This document shows positions 1 to 10,600 of a stretch of 64,000 bases of DNA, piece by piece. This stretch comes from an uncultured Lachnospiraceae bacterium. Its GTDB lineage: Bacteria; Bacillota; Clostridia; Lachnospirales; Lachnospiraceae. A program made the translations under genes and the position numbers. The notes beneath the pieces were generated by a model. The model ran no database searches. It was given only the letters and a program-made list of their open reading frames with translations, and was not told the origin of the DNA. The stretch's first letter is position 1. The number at the start of each line of letters is the position of its first letter. The DNA is taken from contig CATKXY010000013.1 of NCBI GenBank assembly GCA_949840915.1, positions 1-64,000 on the forward strand, in the 5' to 3' direction.

Positions 1-1956
1 ATCTCCGTGAAGGGAGAGGGAGTAAAGGCAAAATATATCATCACCATCGACAGACAGGACGGCACGGAGGCGGTAGTAAAGACCATAGAAGAGGGAACAC
101 AGCTGACAGAGACAGACCTTCCTTCCATACTGACCAGAGAGGGCTACACCTTCCAGGGCTGGGTGGATGAGGACGGCAAAGCGGTCACAGTACCCTGCAC
201 ACCCACCGGGAACATGACGATCAAGGCGCTCTGGCAGAAGAACAGTGAAGATCCGAAACCCGGCACAGGAGACGGAGAAGATCCCAGGCCTGATCCCGGC
301 ACAGGGGATGGGGAGGATCCGAAACCCGGTACAGAGGACGGAGAAGACCATATCGGCCTTGAGGTAGAGCTGGCAGATCCCGGTGAGGAGTATGCATATG
401 TCAACAGCGCTGTCAAGCCTGCGATCATAGTCACCAACAATGGCGAAGTGCTGACAGAAGGTGCGGATTACACCGTGAAATACAGCAACAACATCAAAGC
501 GGCGGATAAGGGGGCAAAGAATGCACCTAAGATCACCGTTTCCGGCAAGGGCAACCTCACCGGCAGCACCTATACCACTTTCAGCATCAAGCAGAAGGAT
601 CTGAACGATGACGATGTGGTAAAGGGAGATATCGTGGTGGCAAAGGGTTCCAAGGCAGTGCCTGTGCTGGTGTACAATGGCGTGAGGCTTGGAACGAAGG
701 ATTATGAGTTTGCAGAAAAGGGTGATGCGAAGAAGACGTTTAGCAGCGACGGATCCATCGTCTTAAACGGTAAGGGGAACTATACCGGAAGCATCAGACT
801 GGATGTACGCGTGGTAGATAAGGCGGATCTGAAGAAGTTTACCGTAGAAGTGGGCAAAGAGACCCTGACCTACAACGGAGAGAAACAGCGTCCCACCATC
901 ACCGTGAAGGACAGCAAGAGCAAGGAAGTGCTGGACGAGACAAAGTGTACCGTTTTATGCAGTGGAGACGAGACATCCGCGGGGACCCAGAAGTTTACAG
1001 TGATCGGTATGGGCGAGTATACGGGAACCGTGTCGAAGTCCTACAATATCAAACCTTTGGCAGTAAAAGAAAGCGGAGCCTTTGAAGTGGAGGGAGTGGA
1101 AGAGAGCTATGCCTTCCGGAGTGCAGGCGTGACCCTGGAGGAGCTGAAGGTATACTACGGGCAGGAGAAAGAGCTGCTTACGGCCGGCAGAGACTATAAG
1201 GTGAGCTACAGCAACAATAAGAAGGTGAGCGGCAAGACCAATGCGAAGTACACGATAAGCTTCCTTGGCAACTACAAGGGAAGCAAGGCTGTGAGCGGAA
1301 CCTTCAGGATCACGGCAGAGCCGCTGAGCAATGACACGGACGGTCTCAAGATCGTTGCGGCAGACAAGACTTATAAGAAGCCCGGCCAGTACAAATCGGC
1401 GCCTTATGTGAGCATAAACGGCGTGCTGCTGAAGGGCTCGGACTACAAGGTGGAGTACTATCTTGACGAGGCGATGATGACCACCCCCATGGGCGGCAAG
1501 AACAAAGTGAGCGTGGAAGAGGGAGCAGACAGCGTCACCGTATATGTGAAGATCACGGGAAAAGGCAATTATGCACCTGCTGATACAGATACCTATGCGA
1601 GTACGTCTTATGAGGTATGCAAGGTAGGAGAAGGTCAGGCAGACCTGTCCAAGGCGAGAGTGACCATCGTGGACGCAGGCGGTAAGAAGCTGACAAAGGC
1701 AGAGTACACGGGACTGGAAGTGGAACCTGCCGTGAAGGTAGAGATCAAGGACGGAAAGAGCTGGAAAGAGGTAGATCCGGACCAGTATGAAGTGACCTGT
1801 GTGAACAATGTAAACAAGGGAAGGGCAACTGTAGTGATCACCGCAGTGGGAACGGATTATGTGAGCAGCAAGACCGCCGCATTCAATATCGTGGCAAGGA
1901 ATCTCAAGAGCCACACCGGTCTGATGGATAATCTGTTCAAGATGTTCGGAAAGTAA
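1..1956 (+). CDS. Secreted surface protein with InlB-type repeat, 5'-truncated by the window edge
   Basis: The reading frame is open from base 1, so the N-terminus and any signal peptide lie outside the window. The visible part starts with a Listeria-Bacteroides (InlB B-type) repeat at about nt 28-234, recognisable by the closing EGYTFQGW...AVTV...NMTIKALW pattern. An acidic linker made of PGTGDGEDP-like units follows (nt 250-345). From about nt 355 to the stop there is a long run of beta-rich, Ig-like modules with DYTVKYSNN and KITVSGKGN motifs. This last part closely matches the C-terminus of the pectinesterase at 4630-10869, down to a similar final segment (NLFKMFGK here, NIANLLGL there). 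No LPXTG motif, SLH domain or C-terminal transmembrane anchor is visible. A role as an extracellular, wall-associated or adhesive protein is inferred. A strong terminator follows. Confidence 0.8.
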   Translation: MSVKGEGVKAKYIITIDRQDGTEAVVKTIEEGTQLTETDLPSILTREGYTFQGWVDEDGKAVTVPCTPTGNMTIKALWQKNSEDPKPGTGDGEDPRPDPGTGDGEDPKPGTEDGEDHIGLEVELADPGEEYAYVNSAVKPAIIVTNNGEVLTEGADYTVKYSNNIKAADKGAKNAPKITVSGKGNLTGSTYTTFSIKQKDLNDDDVVKGDIVVAKGSKAVPVLVYNGVRLGTKDYEFAEKGDAKKTFSSDGSIVLNGKGNYTGSIRLDVRVVDKADLKKFTVEVGKETLTYNGEKQRPTITVKDSKSKEVLDETKCTVLCSGDETSAGTQKFTVIGMGEYTGTVSKSYNIKPLAVKESGAFEVEGVEESYAFRSAGVTLEELKVYYGQEKELLTAGRDYKVSYSNNKKVSGKTNAKYTISFLGNYKGSKAVSGTFRITAEPLSNDTDGLKIVAADKTYKKPGQYKSAPYVSINGVLLKGSDYKVEYYLDEAMMTTPMGGKNKVSVEEGADSVTVYVKITGKGNYAPADTDTYASTSYEVCKVGEGQADLSKARVTIVDAGGKKLTKAEYTGLEVEPAVKVEIKDGKSWKEVDPDQYEVTCVNNVNKGRATVVITAVGTDYVSSKTAAFNIVARNLKSHTGLMDNLFKMFGK

Positions 1957-1972
1957 TAAGATTTATTTTCGG

Positions 1973-2017
1973 GGCTGTCGCACCGGCACAAATTAGCCGG
2001 GCGGCAGCCTTTATTTT
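1973..2017 (+). terminator. Rho-independent terminator after the surface protein gene
   Basis: The arms GGCTGTCGC (1973-1981) and GCGGCAGCC (2001-2009) pair over 9 bp with one G-U. An inner CCGGC/GCCGG stem extends the hairpin, and a T-rich tail follows. It sits 16 nt after the stop codon at 1956. Confidence 0.85.
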
Positions 2018-2178
2018 TGATTTGTTTCCTGTTTGGTGTATTGGAGTTTTACATTTGGTATGTTAATATAAACAAGATTACCCGGGTGTTTTACAAGAAA
2101 AGAAATCAAGAATGTTTTTGACATTTTAGGCAATTACTATGCATTGATGGAGATTTATGGTTCTGAAAGGATATTGAC

Positions 2179-3294
2179 ATGAAATTGTTGAGAGTCAAGG
2201 CGGATGGATTTAAAAACTGTGCGGACAATTTTGAAATTAACCTGATGGCAAAATCAGAATGCGCTAAGGACAAGGAGGATTGTGAACTGCTCCGGATAGA
2301 TGAGGGGTTGTATGTCTTTAATACAGTAGGCATCGTGGGGAAAAATGCTTCCGGCAAGACCTCTGCTTTAGAACTGCTGGACTGGTGCTATGATCTTTTA
2401 AGTACATTCAGTTTGAGCGGGAAAGGCTGCGGATATCACGGAGTGCAGCTGGAAATGATTTTTTATCTGGAGAAAACATTGTATAAGTATACGGTAGTGC
2501 TGGATAATACCAATACGCCGGAGGATAGAGCAGTTTTTAAAGAACAGAAGTTATACTGCAAGAGGTACAATAAACAAAGTCCGCAGCAGATTATTGCGGG
2601 AGAATGGCATGAGAAACCGACTGCGTTGTGGGACATGGCAGAGGATTATTCTATTCTCCGCTTTATTCTGAAAGAACCGGCTGTCAGGGAGATTTATTAT
2701 GACGCTTTGATGGAAGTTGAAGAGGGTTATGGTTTTACTTATCAATTGATGAAGCTGATGGGGCTGGATCCGGGATATCTCAATCGGATCATCCCAATAT
2801 TTGACAGGAATATTTCGGAGATAAGGCAGGTTGATGAGACGCATTATATTTTGATTTACCAAGGAGCCGAGAGGAATTATTCGGGCAGGGAGCTGCTGCG
2901 ATTTTTGTCCGGCGGAACCACCAAAGGAATGAATCTGTATATTCTGGCAGTGATGTCTTTGACGGTAGGATTTGACCTGCTTGTAGATGAAATAGAAAGC
3001 TGTCTTCACAAGACACATGTCAAAAATTTGATCATGCTCTATAAAGATAGGAAGGTTAACCGAAAGAATGCCACATTAATCTTTTCCACACATGACAGCG
3101 AACTTTTGGATCTGTTCAACCGTGGGGATAGTATCTGGGTGGCTCACTCCGAGGGCAAGATTGTGATAGAGAATATATATGATAAATACGGTTCCTGTCC
3201 GGGATATTTAAAAAGCAGATTTTATCAGGAGCTGTTTGATTCTGTGGCTGATTATGAGGCTATGATGAATCTAAAGAGAATGCTGATGCAGTAA
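2179..3294 (+). CDS. Stand-alone AAA/ABC-type ATPase (AAA_15/AAA_21-like)
   Basis: This 371-residue protein has a complete ABC-like ATPase core: Walker A GKNASGKT (G54-T61), an LSGG signature (243-246), Walker B LLVDE (D270, E271) and an H-loop STHD (H305). The layout, with the P-loop near the N-terminus and about 180 residues between Walker A and the signature, is that of the OLD/RloC/Abi-like AAA ATPases often found in phage-defence or toxin-like loci. No TOPRIM or HEPN nuclease part and no obvious partner gene are seen. The gene lies between two related surface-protein genes, and its base composition looks more A+T-rich than theirs. Its 3' end overlaps the convergent hydrolase gene by 24 nt. 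A weak promoter (TTGGAG, 17 nt, TAATAT) may lie at 2041-2069. The ATPase class is secure; a defence role is only a guess. Confidence 0.8.
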   Translation: MKLLRVKADGFKNCADNFEINLMAKSECAKDKEDCELLRIDEGLYVFNTVGIVGKNASGKTSALELLDWCYDLLSTFSLSGKGCGYHGVQLEMIFYLEKTLYKYTVVLDNTNTPEDRAVFKEQKLYCKRYNKQSPQQIIAGEWHEKPTALWDMAEDYSILRFILKEPAVREIYYDALMEVEEGYGFTYQLMKLMGLDPGYLNRIIPIFDRNISEIRQVDETHYILIYQGAERNYSGRELLRFLSGGTTKGMNLYILAVMSLTVGFDLLVDEIESCLHKTHVKNLIMLYKDRKVNRKNATLIFSTHDSELLDLFNRGDSIWVAHSEGKIVIENIYDKYGSCPGYLKSRFYQELFDSVADYEAMMNLKRMLMQ

Positions 3295-4269
3295 GAGCTC
3301 CTGAAATATTGCTTCCATTCCTTTTTTATCCGGAATATGTCCGCAGTTTTCTATTATTTTACAGCTGATACGTGGATTTTGGGTAGTATCTGCAAAATTT
3401 TTGATTTTTGCGGTGGATGTCACGATGTCCGTGCTTCCCTGCAGTATGGTATAAGGTACGGAAACTTTTTCCAGATCTTCGCTGAGATCAATGCTGAAAA
3501 GTTCCTTCAGCAGGGAAGTGTTCCGGGCATATCCATTGATAAATAATGCCAGAATATCCTTTATATGATAATCAGGGCTTGTAAGTAATCCGAATAGTTT
3601 CTTTATGATAAAACCCATGGGAGCTTTCTCACAGGATTTGCATTGATAGCCTTCCGTATATTTGTGAATCCACCGCATAAGGGTCCGGGCTTCCCGGATA
3701 CTGTGACTGGCCTGTTGTCTGATCCGGGCCAGTTTTCTTTTTTGCCGGGAGGGCATTGGAGCAGCATCAAGCGCTTCAAAGACCTCTTCATTAAATGCAA
3801 TTTCGCTTACTACCTGTCCATATGTCACACAGCAGTCCACAGGGACTGAGAAGGCAGTGACGGCTTTCAGTGCCAAAATACTGCCCCAGGAAACTCCCAG
3901 GAGGATAATTCGGTTTTCGGGAAATAAACGCTTGATTTCCAGAATGAGATTTCTGGTCATTTCCGTAAAATGATGTATGGAGAAATGATCATTGATGGGA
4001 TAGTCATTGATCCCGCATCCCAATTGATCCCAGTAGACCATAGTCACGGATTCCGTAATTTCAGGAAGTATCCCCCGGCATCCGACTGAAAACGGAAAAG
4101 GAAATCCCGGTCCGCCGTGCAGGAAAATAACCACCGGGTTACTTTTCTTTTTCCCGTCTATGGCAACCTTTTGGGGATAACCGCCCAACATGAATTCTCT
4201 GATCTCGGATATTTCATTATCAGCTATGATCTGTTTTCTTCGTATGCGTTTTCCGTATGCCTGTTTCAT
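3271..4269 (-). CDS. Alpha/beta hydrolase, proline-iminopeptidase-like
   Basis: The 332-residue protein has the hallmarks of the prolyl aminopeptidase branch of alpha/beta hydrolases: the oxyanion-hole motif HGGPG (51-55), the YWDQLGCG segment (79-86), a nucleophile elbow GVSWGS (S127), and likely acid and histidine in GSTDIV and NCGHIPD near the C-terminus. It probably cleaves an N-terminal proline, a related amide, or an ester in the cytosol; no signal peptide is seen. Substrate specificity cannot be read from the sequence. The gene is transcribed alone, convergent to the AAA ATPase gene with 3' ends overlapping by 24 nt. Its promoter must lie in the A+T-rich 4270-4620 interval it shares with the pectinesterase gene. 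Confidence 0.8.
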   Translation of the reverse strand: MKQAYGKRIRRKQIIADNEISEIREFMLGGYPQKVAIDGKKKSNPVVIFLHGGPGFPFPFSVGCRGILPEITESVTMVYWDQLGCGINDYPINDHFSIHHFTEMTRNLILEIKRLFPENRIILLGVSWGSILALKAVTAFSVPVDCCVTYGQVVSEIAFNEEVFEALDAAPMPSRQKRKLARIRQQASHSIREARTLMRWIHKYTEGYQCKSCEKAPMGFIIKKLFGLLTSPDYHIKDILALFINGYARNTSLLKELFSIDLSEDLEKVSVPYTILQGSTDIVTSTAKIKNFADTTQNPRISCKIIENCGHIPDKKGMEAIFQELLLHQHSL

Positions 4270-4522
4270 GTAATTCTCCGTTTTTTGCTTTCTACATATT
4301 CACATCACATATTATATCAAATACCATGTGGAAATGCATTAACTAATCATTTTTGTTACGGTAATTTAAAGTCAATAATATTTTACAATACAAGCAATCG
4401 TATTGTAAGAGAAAATATTAATTTTATATAAAGTATGTCATAAAAATAATAGTAAAAGTCAATAAAATCACTTGAAAATTTATAGATAAAACGCTGAATT
4501 TTTGGCAAATTGCACAAAAATA

Positions 4523-4551
4523 TTGCATATCTGTTTGATAAATGATACTAT
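4523..4551 (+). promoter_or_regulatory. Sigma-A-type promoter of the pectinesterase gene
   Basis: TTGCAT (4523-4528), a 17-nt spacer and TACTAT (4546-4551) form a good housekeeping promoter about 80 nt upstream of the start codon. The rest of the 350-nt intergenic stretch 4270-4620 is very A+T-rich and shows no other gene, apart from the GC-rich dyad noted separately. Confidence 0.6.
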
Positions 4552-4564
4552 CAGAATAACTAAG

Positions 4565-4582
4565 ATGCGCGCGCCGGCGCAT
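4565..4582. repeat. GC-rich inverted repeat just downstream of the -10 box
   Basis: ATGCGC (4565-4570) and GCGCAT (4577-4582) form a 6-bp inverted repeat with a GC-only 6-nt centre, an abrupt GC island in an A+T-rich leader. It begins 13 nt after the -10 box, where a repressor site or a 5'-UTR hairpin could act on the pectinesterase gene. Confidence 0.45.
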
Positions 4583-4629
4583 TAAGTTCCAAAGCAGTAA
4601 TACTAAATTTTAAAGGAGGAATGATTGGG

Positions 4630-7600
4630 ATGTATAGGCAATTCAACTTGACAAAAAAGCTTAAACATCAGTTGGGCAGTGCAATCTCCATTATATTGTC
4701 AGTTGCAATGCTTGTGACGGCACTTCCGATGGAATTACTGGGAATCGGCAGTGTGGAGGCGGCGGAAGCTCTCCAACCGGGATCGGTAGGGGACATGAAG
4801 TGGGTGTTTATGGCGGAGACAGCGGAAGAGGCTGTGGTGATCGAAGGTTCGACGGGCATTTATAAAGGCCTGGAGATCGACGCCACCGCAGGAAAACTGT
4901 CAGTGAGAAATCAGCAGTGGGCGCAGTTTAATACAGGAGCGATTATTAAAGTACCTGTAGACGGACCCTGTGAGATCACGGTCAACAATTATGACACGCA
5001 GTATAAGGTAAACGGTGAAGCGGCGACGGAGAAGACACAAACCTTTACCTATGAAGGAAGTGCCGGCTATGTTCCGGTGGAATCGACGGGATCTTCCTAT
5101 ATTGACAGCATAGAGCTTAAGCATCTGGAGATTCCGGATGGGACACAGGATGGTCTGGACAAACCTGGTTCCGTAGGAGACAAGAAGTGGGTGTTTATGG
5201 CGGAGACAGCGGAGGAGGCTGTGGTGATCGAAGGTTCGACGGGCATTTATAAAGGCCTGGAGATCGATGCCACCGCAGGAAAACTGGCAGTGAGAGATGA
5301 AAAGTGGGCGCAGTTTAATACAGGAGCAATTATTAAAGTACCTGTGGACGGACCCTGTGAGATCACGGTCAGCGCTTATGACACGCAGTATAAGGTAAAC
5401 GGTGAAGCAGCAACGGCGAAAGAGCAGACCTTTACCTATGAAGGAGAGGCAGGCTATGTTCCGGTGGAATCCACAGGCAATTCTTATATCGATTTCATCG
5501 AACTCAAGCACCTGGGGGATCAGGGAACACAGGATGGTGTGGATAAACCCGGTTCCGTAGGGGACAAGAAGTGGGTGTTTATGGCGGAGACAGCAGAGGA
5601 GGCTGTGGTGATCGAAGGTACAACAGGTATTTATAAGGGCCTGGAGATCGATGCCACCGCAGGAAAACTGGCAGTGAGAGATGAAAAGTGGGCGCAGTTT
5701 AATACAGGGGCAATTATCAAGGTGCCTGTAGACGGACCCTGTGAGATCACTGTAAACCACTATGACACGAAGTATAAGGTAAACGGTGAAGCAGCAACGG
5801 CGCAGACGCAAACCTTTACCTACGAGGGAGAGGCAGGCTATGTTCCGGTAGAGGCGACTGGCGATTCCTACATTGATTCCATTGAAATCAAACATTTGAT
5901 TGATTATATTGCAGAGGGAACTTACCTCTTTGGCAATATGCCCGAGGAAACTGCAAGGTCGATCAAAGGTTTGACTCTGGAAGGAAGTTTTGCAGATTTT
6001 GCCAATAAGCATGGTTTTAAGGCAAATGACGGCGCTTCCGCTTTATGGCTGGAGCTGTCCGGACAGGCCACTATAACGGTTACCACTTGCGTTTACGGGA
6101 ACGGCGATCTCAAGAGCTCAAGCGGTGAAGTTACGACCGGAACCGTAAAAGAAGAGAGCGGTACAGGTAAAGAATTCACAGTCAACGCAGCAACAGGTAA
6201 GACGAAGCTGACTCTTGGTGCAGGCGCCTATGTACATAGTATGTCTGTCACTTATGACTATGTGGGCGAGCGTCCGGTGCTGGATTCCAAGACCCCTGAT
6301 GTGTGGGATTTTGGTGCAGCGGCAGTGGAAGGTGCAAATAACATTCTGACTGCTGATGTGATTAACGGATTTTATCCGAATGTCACTGCAGGAAGCAAAG
6401 AGGTTAATATTCCCGCCTTTGTTTCACGGGATATTAATAATGTACCGGCAGTTAAACTTGTGACTGATAAGACGGGTAACCGCCTCAGAACTGCCAATAC
6501 AAAACTGACTCGTTATGATGAAGCCAGCCTGACTGACAAGGACGGTAATGTTTACGAGGGTCATTTGTATTCCAATTATGATAGTTCAGAAGCAACTCGA
6601 CTGGACATTTATCTCTATGAGGGTGATACTCTGAAATGTATGCTTGGTTCCAACGAGAAACCGGCAACTTACAATTTGTATGCCCCCAACGGTGAGATTT
6701 GCGGTACTTTTAATTATACTGCACAGAATGAAGTGGAAGAGGCAGTATTCCATGCGGCTGAGGATGGCTGGTATAAGCTGATCTGCATGGATGAAAAGCT
6801 GGTGTGTGCCCGCATTACAAGAGAGCATGCTCCCGTGGCTGCCGTATCAGGCGCTATTGATATCACAAAGGCCCAGGATATTCCTGCGAATTATGGAATT
6901 ATTTTCACTAATATGACCACGGGTCAGGCAACTGAGATGACCGTGGAGAATAACGCATATTCCGGCAAATTGTATGGCGGATATACCTATCAGGCATCTT
7001 TGAAGGGTGCGGATGGATATGTAGTCAAAGAGGGAAGATTCCTGGAGCTGGCAAAGGTCGAGAGCGCAGAGCACAAATTAGGACTGGAGAAGGTGGTTCA
7101 GAGGGTTATTACCGGTAAGATCACCGGGCTGCCTGCCGATCAGCTTGAGAAGGTGGAGCTGACCTTTACTGTTCCCGAGGGTTATGTATTTAAACCGGTG
7201 TTTGTCCTTGACAGGGCGACAGGGGAGTATACGCTGAATGTAGAGAGCGGAGCGACCTATGCGGTTACTGCGGATTTGGTAAATGATTATGATCTGCAGA
7301 CAACCGAGATATCAGCCACTGAGGATAAAACGGCGGATATCGAGTTTAAGAAGAAGCCTGTATATGAAGTGACACTGAACATCACAGGTGTTGAGGATGC
7401 ATCCAAGGCTTCTGCAACATTTACAAACATTGACGAGGAAGGCTATGTATACTCTTTCACTATGTCAGAGAAGATGGAGCTGAGAGACGGCAGATACAGC
7501 GTTGTTGTTACAGGTCTGGGTAATTATCCTGTGGCACAGGGCCTCACTCCCAATGTAAATGTGAAGGGAGCGCCTGTAACCTCCACGGTTCCGTTCCATG

Positions 7601-10600
7601 AAATCAGCAATTGGGATTTCGGTGTTCTGAATGAGACAGTTGATTTTATGACATTGGATGATAAGACTTACTATGTGGGTCTGGCACTCAGCGGTGCCGT
7701 TGCTAAAAATAAGTCCTACCTTCTGATTAAACCGGAAGCTTCCATCACGATTCCCGATCTGAAGAAGGATGACAAAGTAACGGTTAAATACTGTTATGAG
7801 GCGGCATTCAAACTGGGCGATGTCACTGTTGATGAGAAGTCCGGCAGCACAGCTCAGATAGATTCCGTCGAATATACGGTTAAAGAAGACGGAAATGTGG
7901 TTCTTGAGGGTATCACCGGTACCAATGCAGGGCAGGGTTTTCTCTGCAGTATAGAGGTATTGAAAGCTTCAGCGGTGCTTCCGTATGCTGCAACCTTATC
8001 GGTAGGTCAGGATAAGACTTATAAGACGATCGGCGATGCTTTGGCAGATGTGAGAAAAATGAACAGAACAGCAGATCAGAAGGTTACCATTATGATCGAT
8101 CCCGGTAACTACGAGGAGATGCTGGTTGTCGATACGCCGAATGTCACTCTGAAGAACGCATCCGAAACTCCCAGCATCGAGCTGAAGAAGAAGGGCGTTG
8201 AGATTGATAAGAACGCAGTCAGGATAACATGGTATTATGGACACGGATATACTTATTATAGTATGGGATCCGATTATAAGTACAATGCAGAAGTGCTTGA
8301 GGTAAACAAGTCTAACGGATATGCAAGCTGCACTAATCCCGGTGCCGGGTCAGGTACTTATTGGAACTCTACCGTGGTAATCGCTGCAGATAATTTTAAT
8401 GCAGAAGGTATTATCTTTGAGAATTCCTTTAACCAGTATGTATCAGCCAAGTCTCTGGAGGATGTGATCGTGGCACAGAGCGGAGCGAAGGAAGGTACTG
8501 CAAAGCGTGCGGAGATGACCACTTTCGGCGATACCAAGGTTCAGGAAAAGGATTATGTTGAGAGAGCGGCAGCTCTGGCAATCACCAACAACATTAAAGA
8601 GGTTTATTTTAAGAACTGTAAGTTCGTCAGCAGACAGGATACGCTGTACGGCGGCAGCAATGTGACAGCAGGTTTTGAGTATTGCTCTATCTATGGCGGT
8701 ACCGATTATATCTTCGGCGGTATGACGGCTGTGTTTAAGCAGTGTGATCTTGTGTTTAACACAAATGATCAGACAGTAAAGGGATTAAAGGATGATGTGG
8801 GTTACATCACCGCTCCCCAGCAGACGGCAGGCAGAGGATATCTGATGTACAAGTGTACGGTTACCTCCACCACTCCCGGTGTGGATACCGCTTCCAAGCA
8901 TACTTCCAAACCCGGTTATTTCGGCAGACCTTGGCAGGGCGTTACCGGTGAGGCCGTGTTCTATAAGACCACCATCGAAAAGACGGATCGTTTCTGGAAT
9001 ACAGGCGATTACAAGCTGGGCGATTCCCTGATCTGTGCCGAGGGCTGGAACAGTTCGCTGGGCGGCGAGTCTGCACTGTGCGGAGAATACGGTACTATCG
9101 AGGAATCGGGCGTTGACAATTCTGCAAACAGAGTAGGCTGGGCACAGGTATTTAAGGAGGAGAAGCTGGCGGACGGAACGCCTATCTCCATCCAGGGATT
9201 CCTGGGAGCCTGGGCAGCTCCTTTCGGGCCGGATGATGAGAAGCCTAATCCTCCTAAGCCCAGTATGCCTGAGGGATTATACATCGATGTATTGGAAGAT
9301 GAATTCGAGTACACCGGAAGCGCTATCAAGCCTGCAATTGAGGTTTACAACAATGGCGAGCTGCTCACGGCAGGAATTGATTATACCGTGAAGTACAGCA
9401 ACAATGTGAAGGCATGTACGGATAAGACCGCTAAGAACGCTCCCAAGATTACCGTTACGGGTAAAGGGAATCTGACCGGTGGTACGAGCACTACGTTCGT
9501 GATTCGTCCCAAGGATATTTCCGAGGTATCAATCGGAAAGATTATAGTGGCGAAAGGCTCCAAGGCAACGCCTGTGCTGGTTTATAACGGTATGAAGCTT
9601 GGTACGAAGGATTACACCTTTGATCCTGCAACGGATGCCAAGAAGAAATTCACGGAGGACGGCACCATCACTCTCAAAGGAAAGGGCAACTTCGGCGGTA
9701 TGGTTGTTCTGGATGTAAAGGTGGTAGATAAGACCAATCTGAAGAAGTTCACGGTAGAGGTAGGAAAAGAGGTTCTGACCTACAACGGCGAGGAACAGGT
9801 TCCCACCATCACGGTAAAGGACAGCAAGACCAAAGCCGTTCTGGATGAGACACAGTACTTTGTCGTATACAGTACAAACAAAGTTTCTGCAGGAACCCAT
9901 AAGTTCACCGTAATAGGTATGGGCGAGTACAGCGGCACTGTGGCGAAGTCCTACAAGATTAAGCCTGTAGTGTCCAAGGAAACCAGTGCATTTACCGTGG
10001 AGGGTGTAGACCCGGACGGTTATACCTTTGACAGAGCCGGTGTGACTCTGGATGACGATCTGGAGGTATATTACAGCGCAGATAAGGTGCTGCTGACTGC
10101 CGGCAGGGATTATAAGGTAACCTACAGCAACAATAAGAAGGTAAGCACTGATAAATCCAAGGCTAAGTATAAGATAACATTCCTGGGAGACTATAAGGGA
10201 AGCAAGGCGCTGAGCGGAACCTTTACGATCAATCCTGCGCCTTTGAACAATCAGACAGAAGGCCTGAAGATCGGCGTGGCAAACAAGGTATTCAATAAAG
10301 CGGGCATTTACAAATCCGCACCTATTGTTACGATTGACGGCGTGGCATTGAAGGGTTCCGACTACAAGGTTGAGTACTATCTGGACCAGGAAATGAAGAC
10401 ACCTATGGACAGCAAGAATAAGGTTATGCAGGCAGGAGCAAAGGTATATGTTAAGATTACCGGAAAAGGTAATTATGCACCTGCAGACGCCGGCAGCTTT
10501 GCCACTGAGGAATATGAGGTATGCGCAAAGAGCGAGAGCCAGAGAGATATGTCCAAGGTTAAGGTAACCTTTGTAGACGCTGCAGGCAATAAACTGACTA

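Noticed and set aside
2179..4269. Two-gene phage-defence or toxin-antitoxin system formed by the ATPase and the hydrolase
   Set aside because: The genes are convergent rather than co-transcribed, and the hydrolase is a normal iminopeptidase-like enzyme. Only the ATPase alone remains a weak candidate.
4777..5900. CRISPR-like periodicity
   Set aside because: The repeats are 384-387 nt long, contiguous and in frame; they are duplicated protein domains, not short repeats with spacers.
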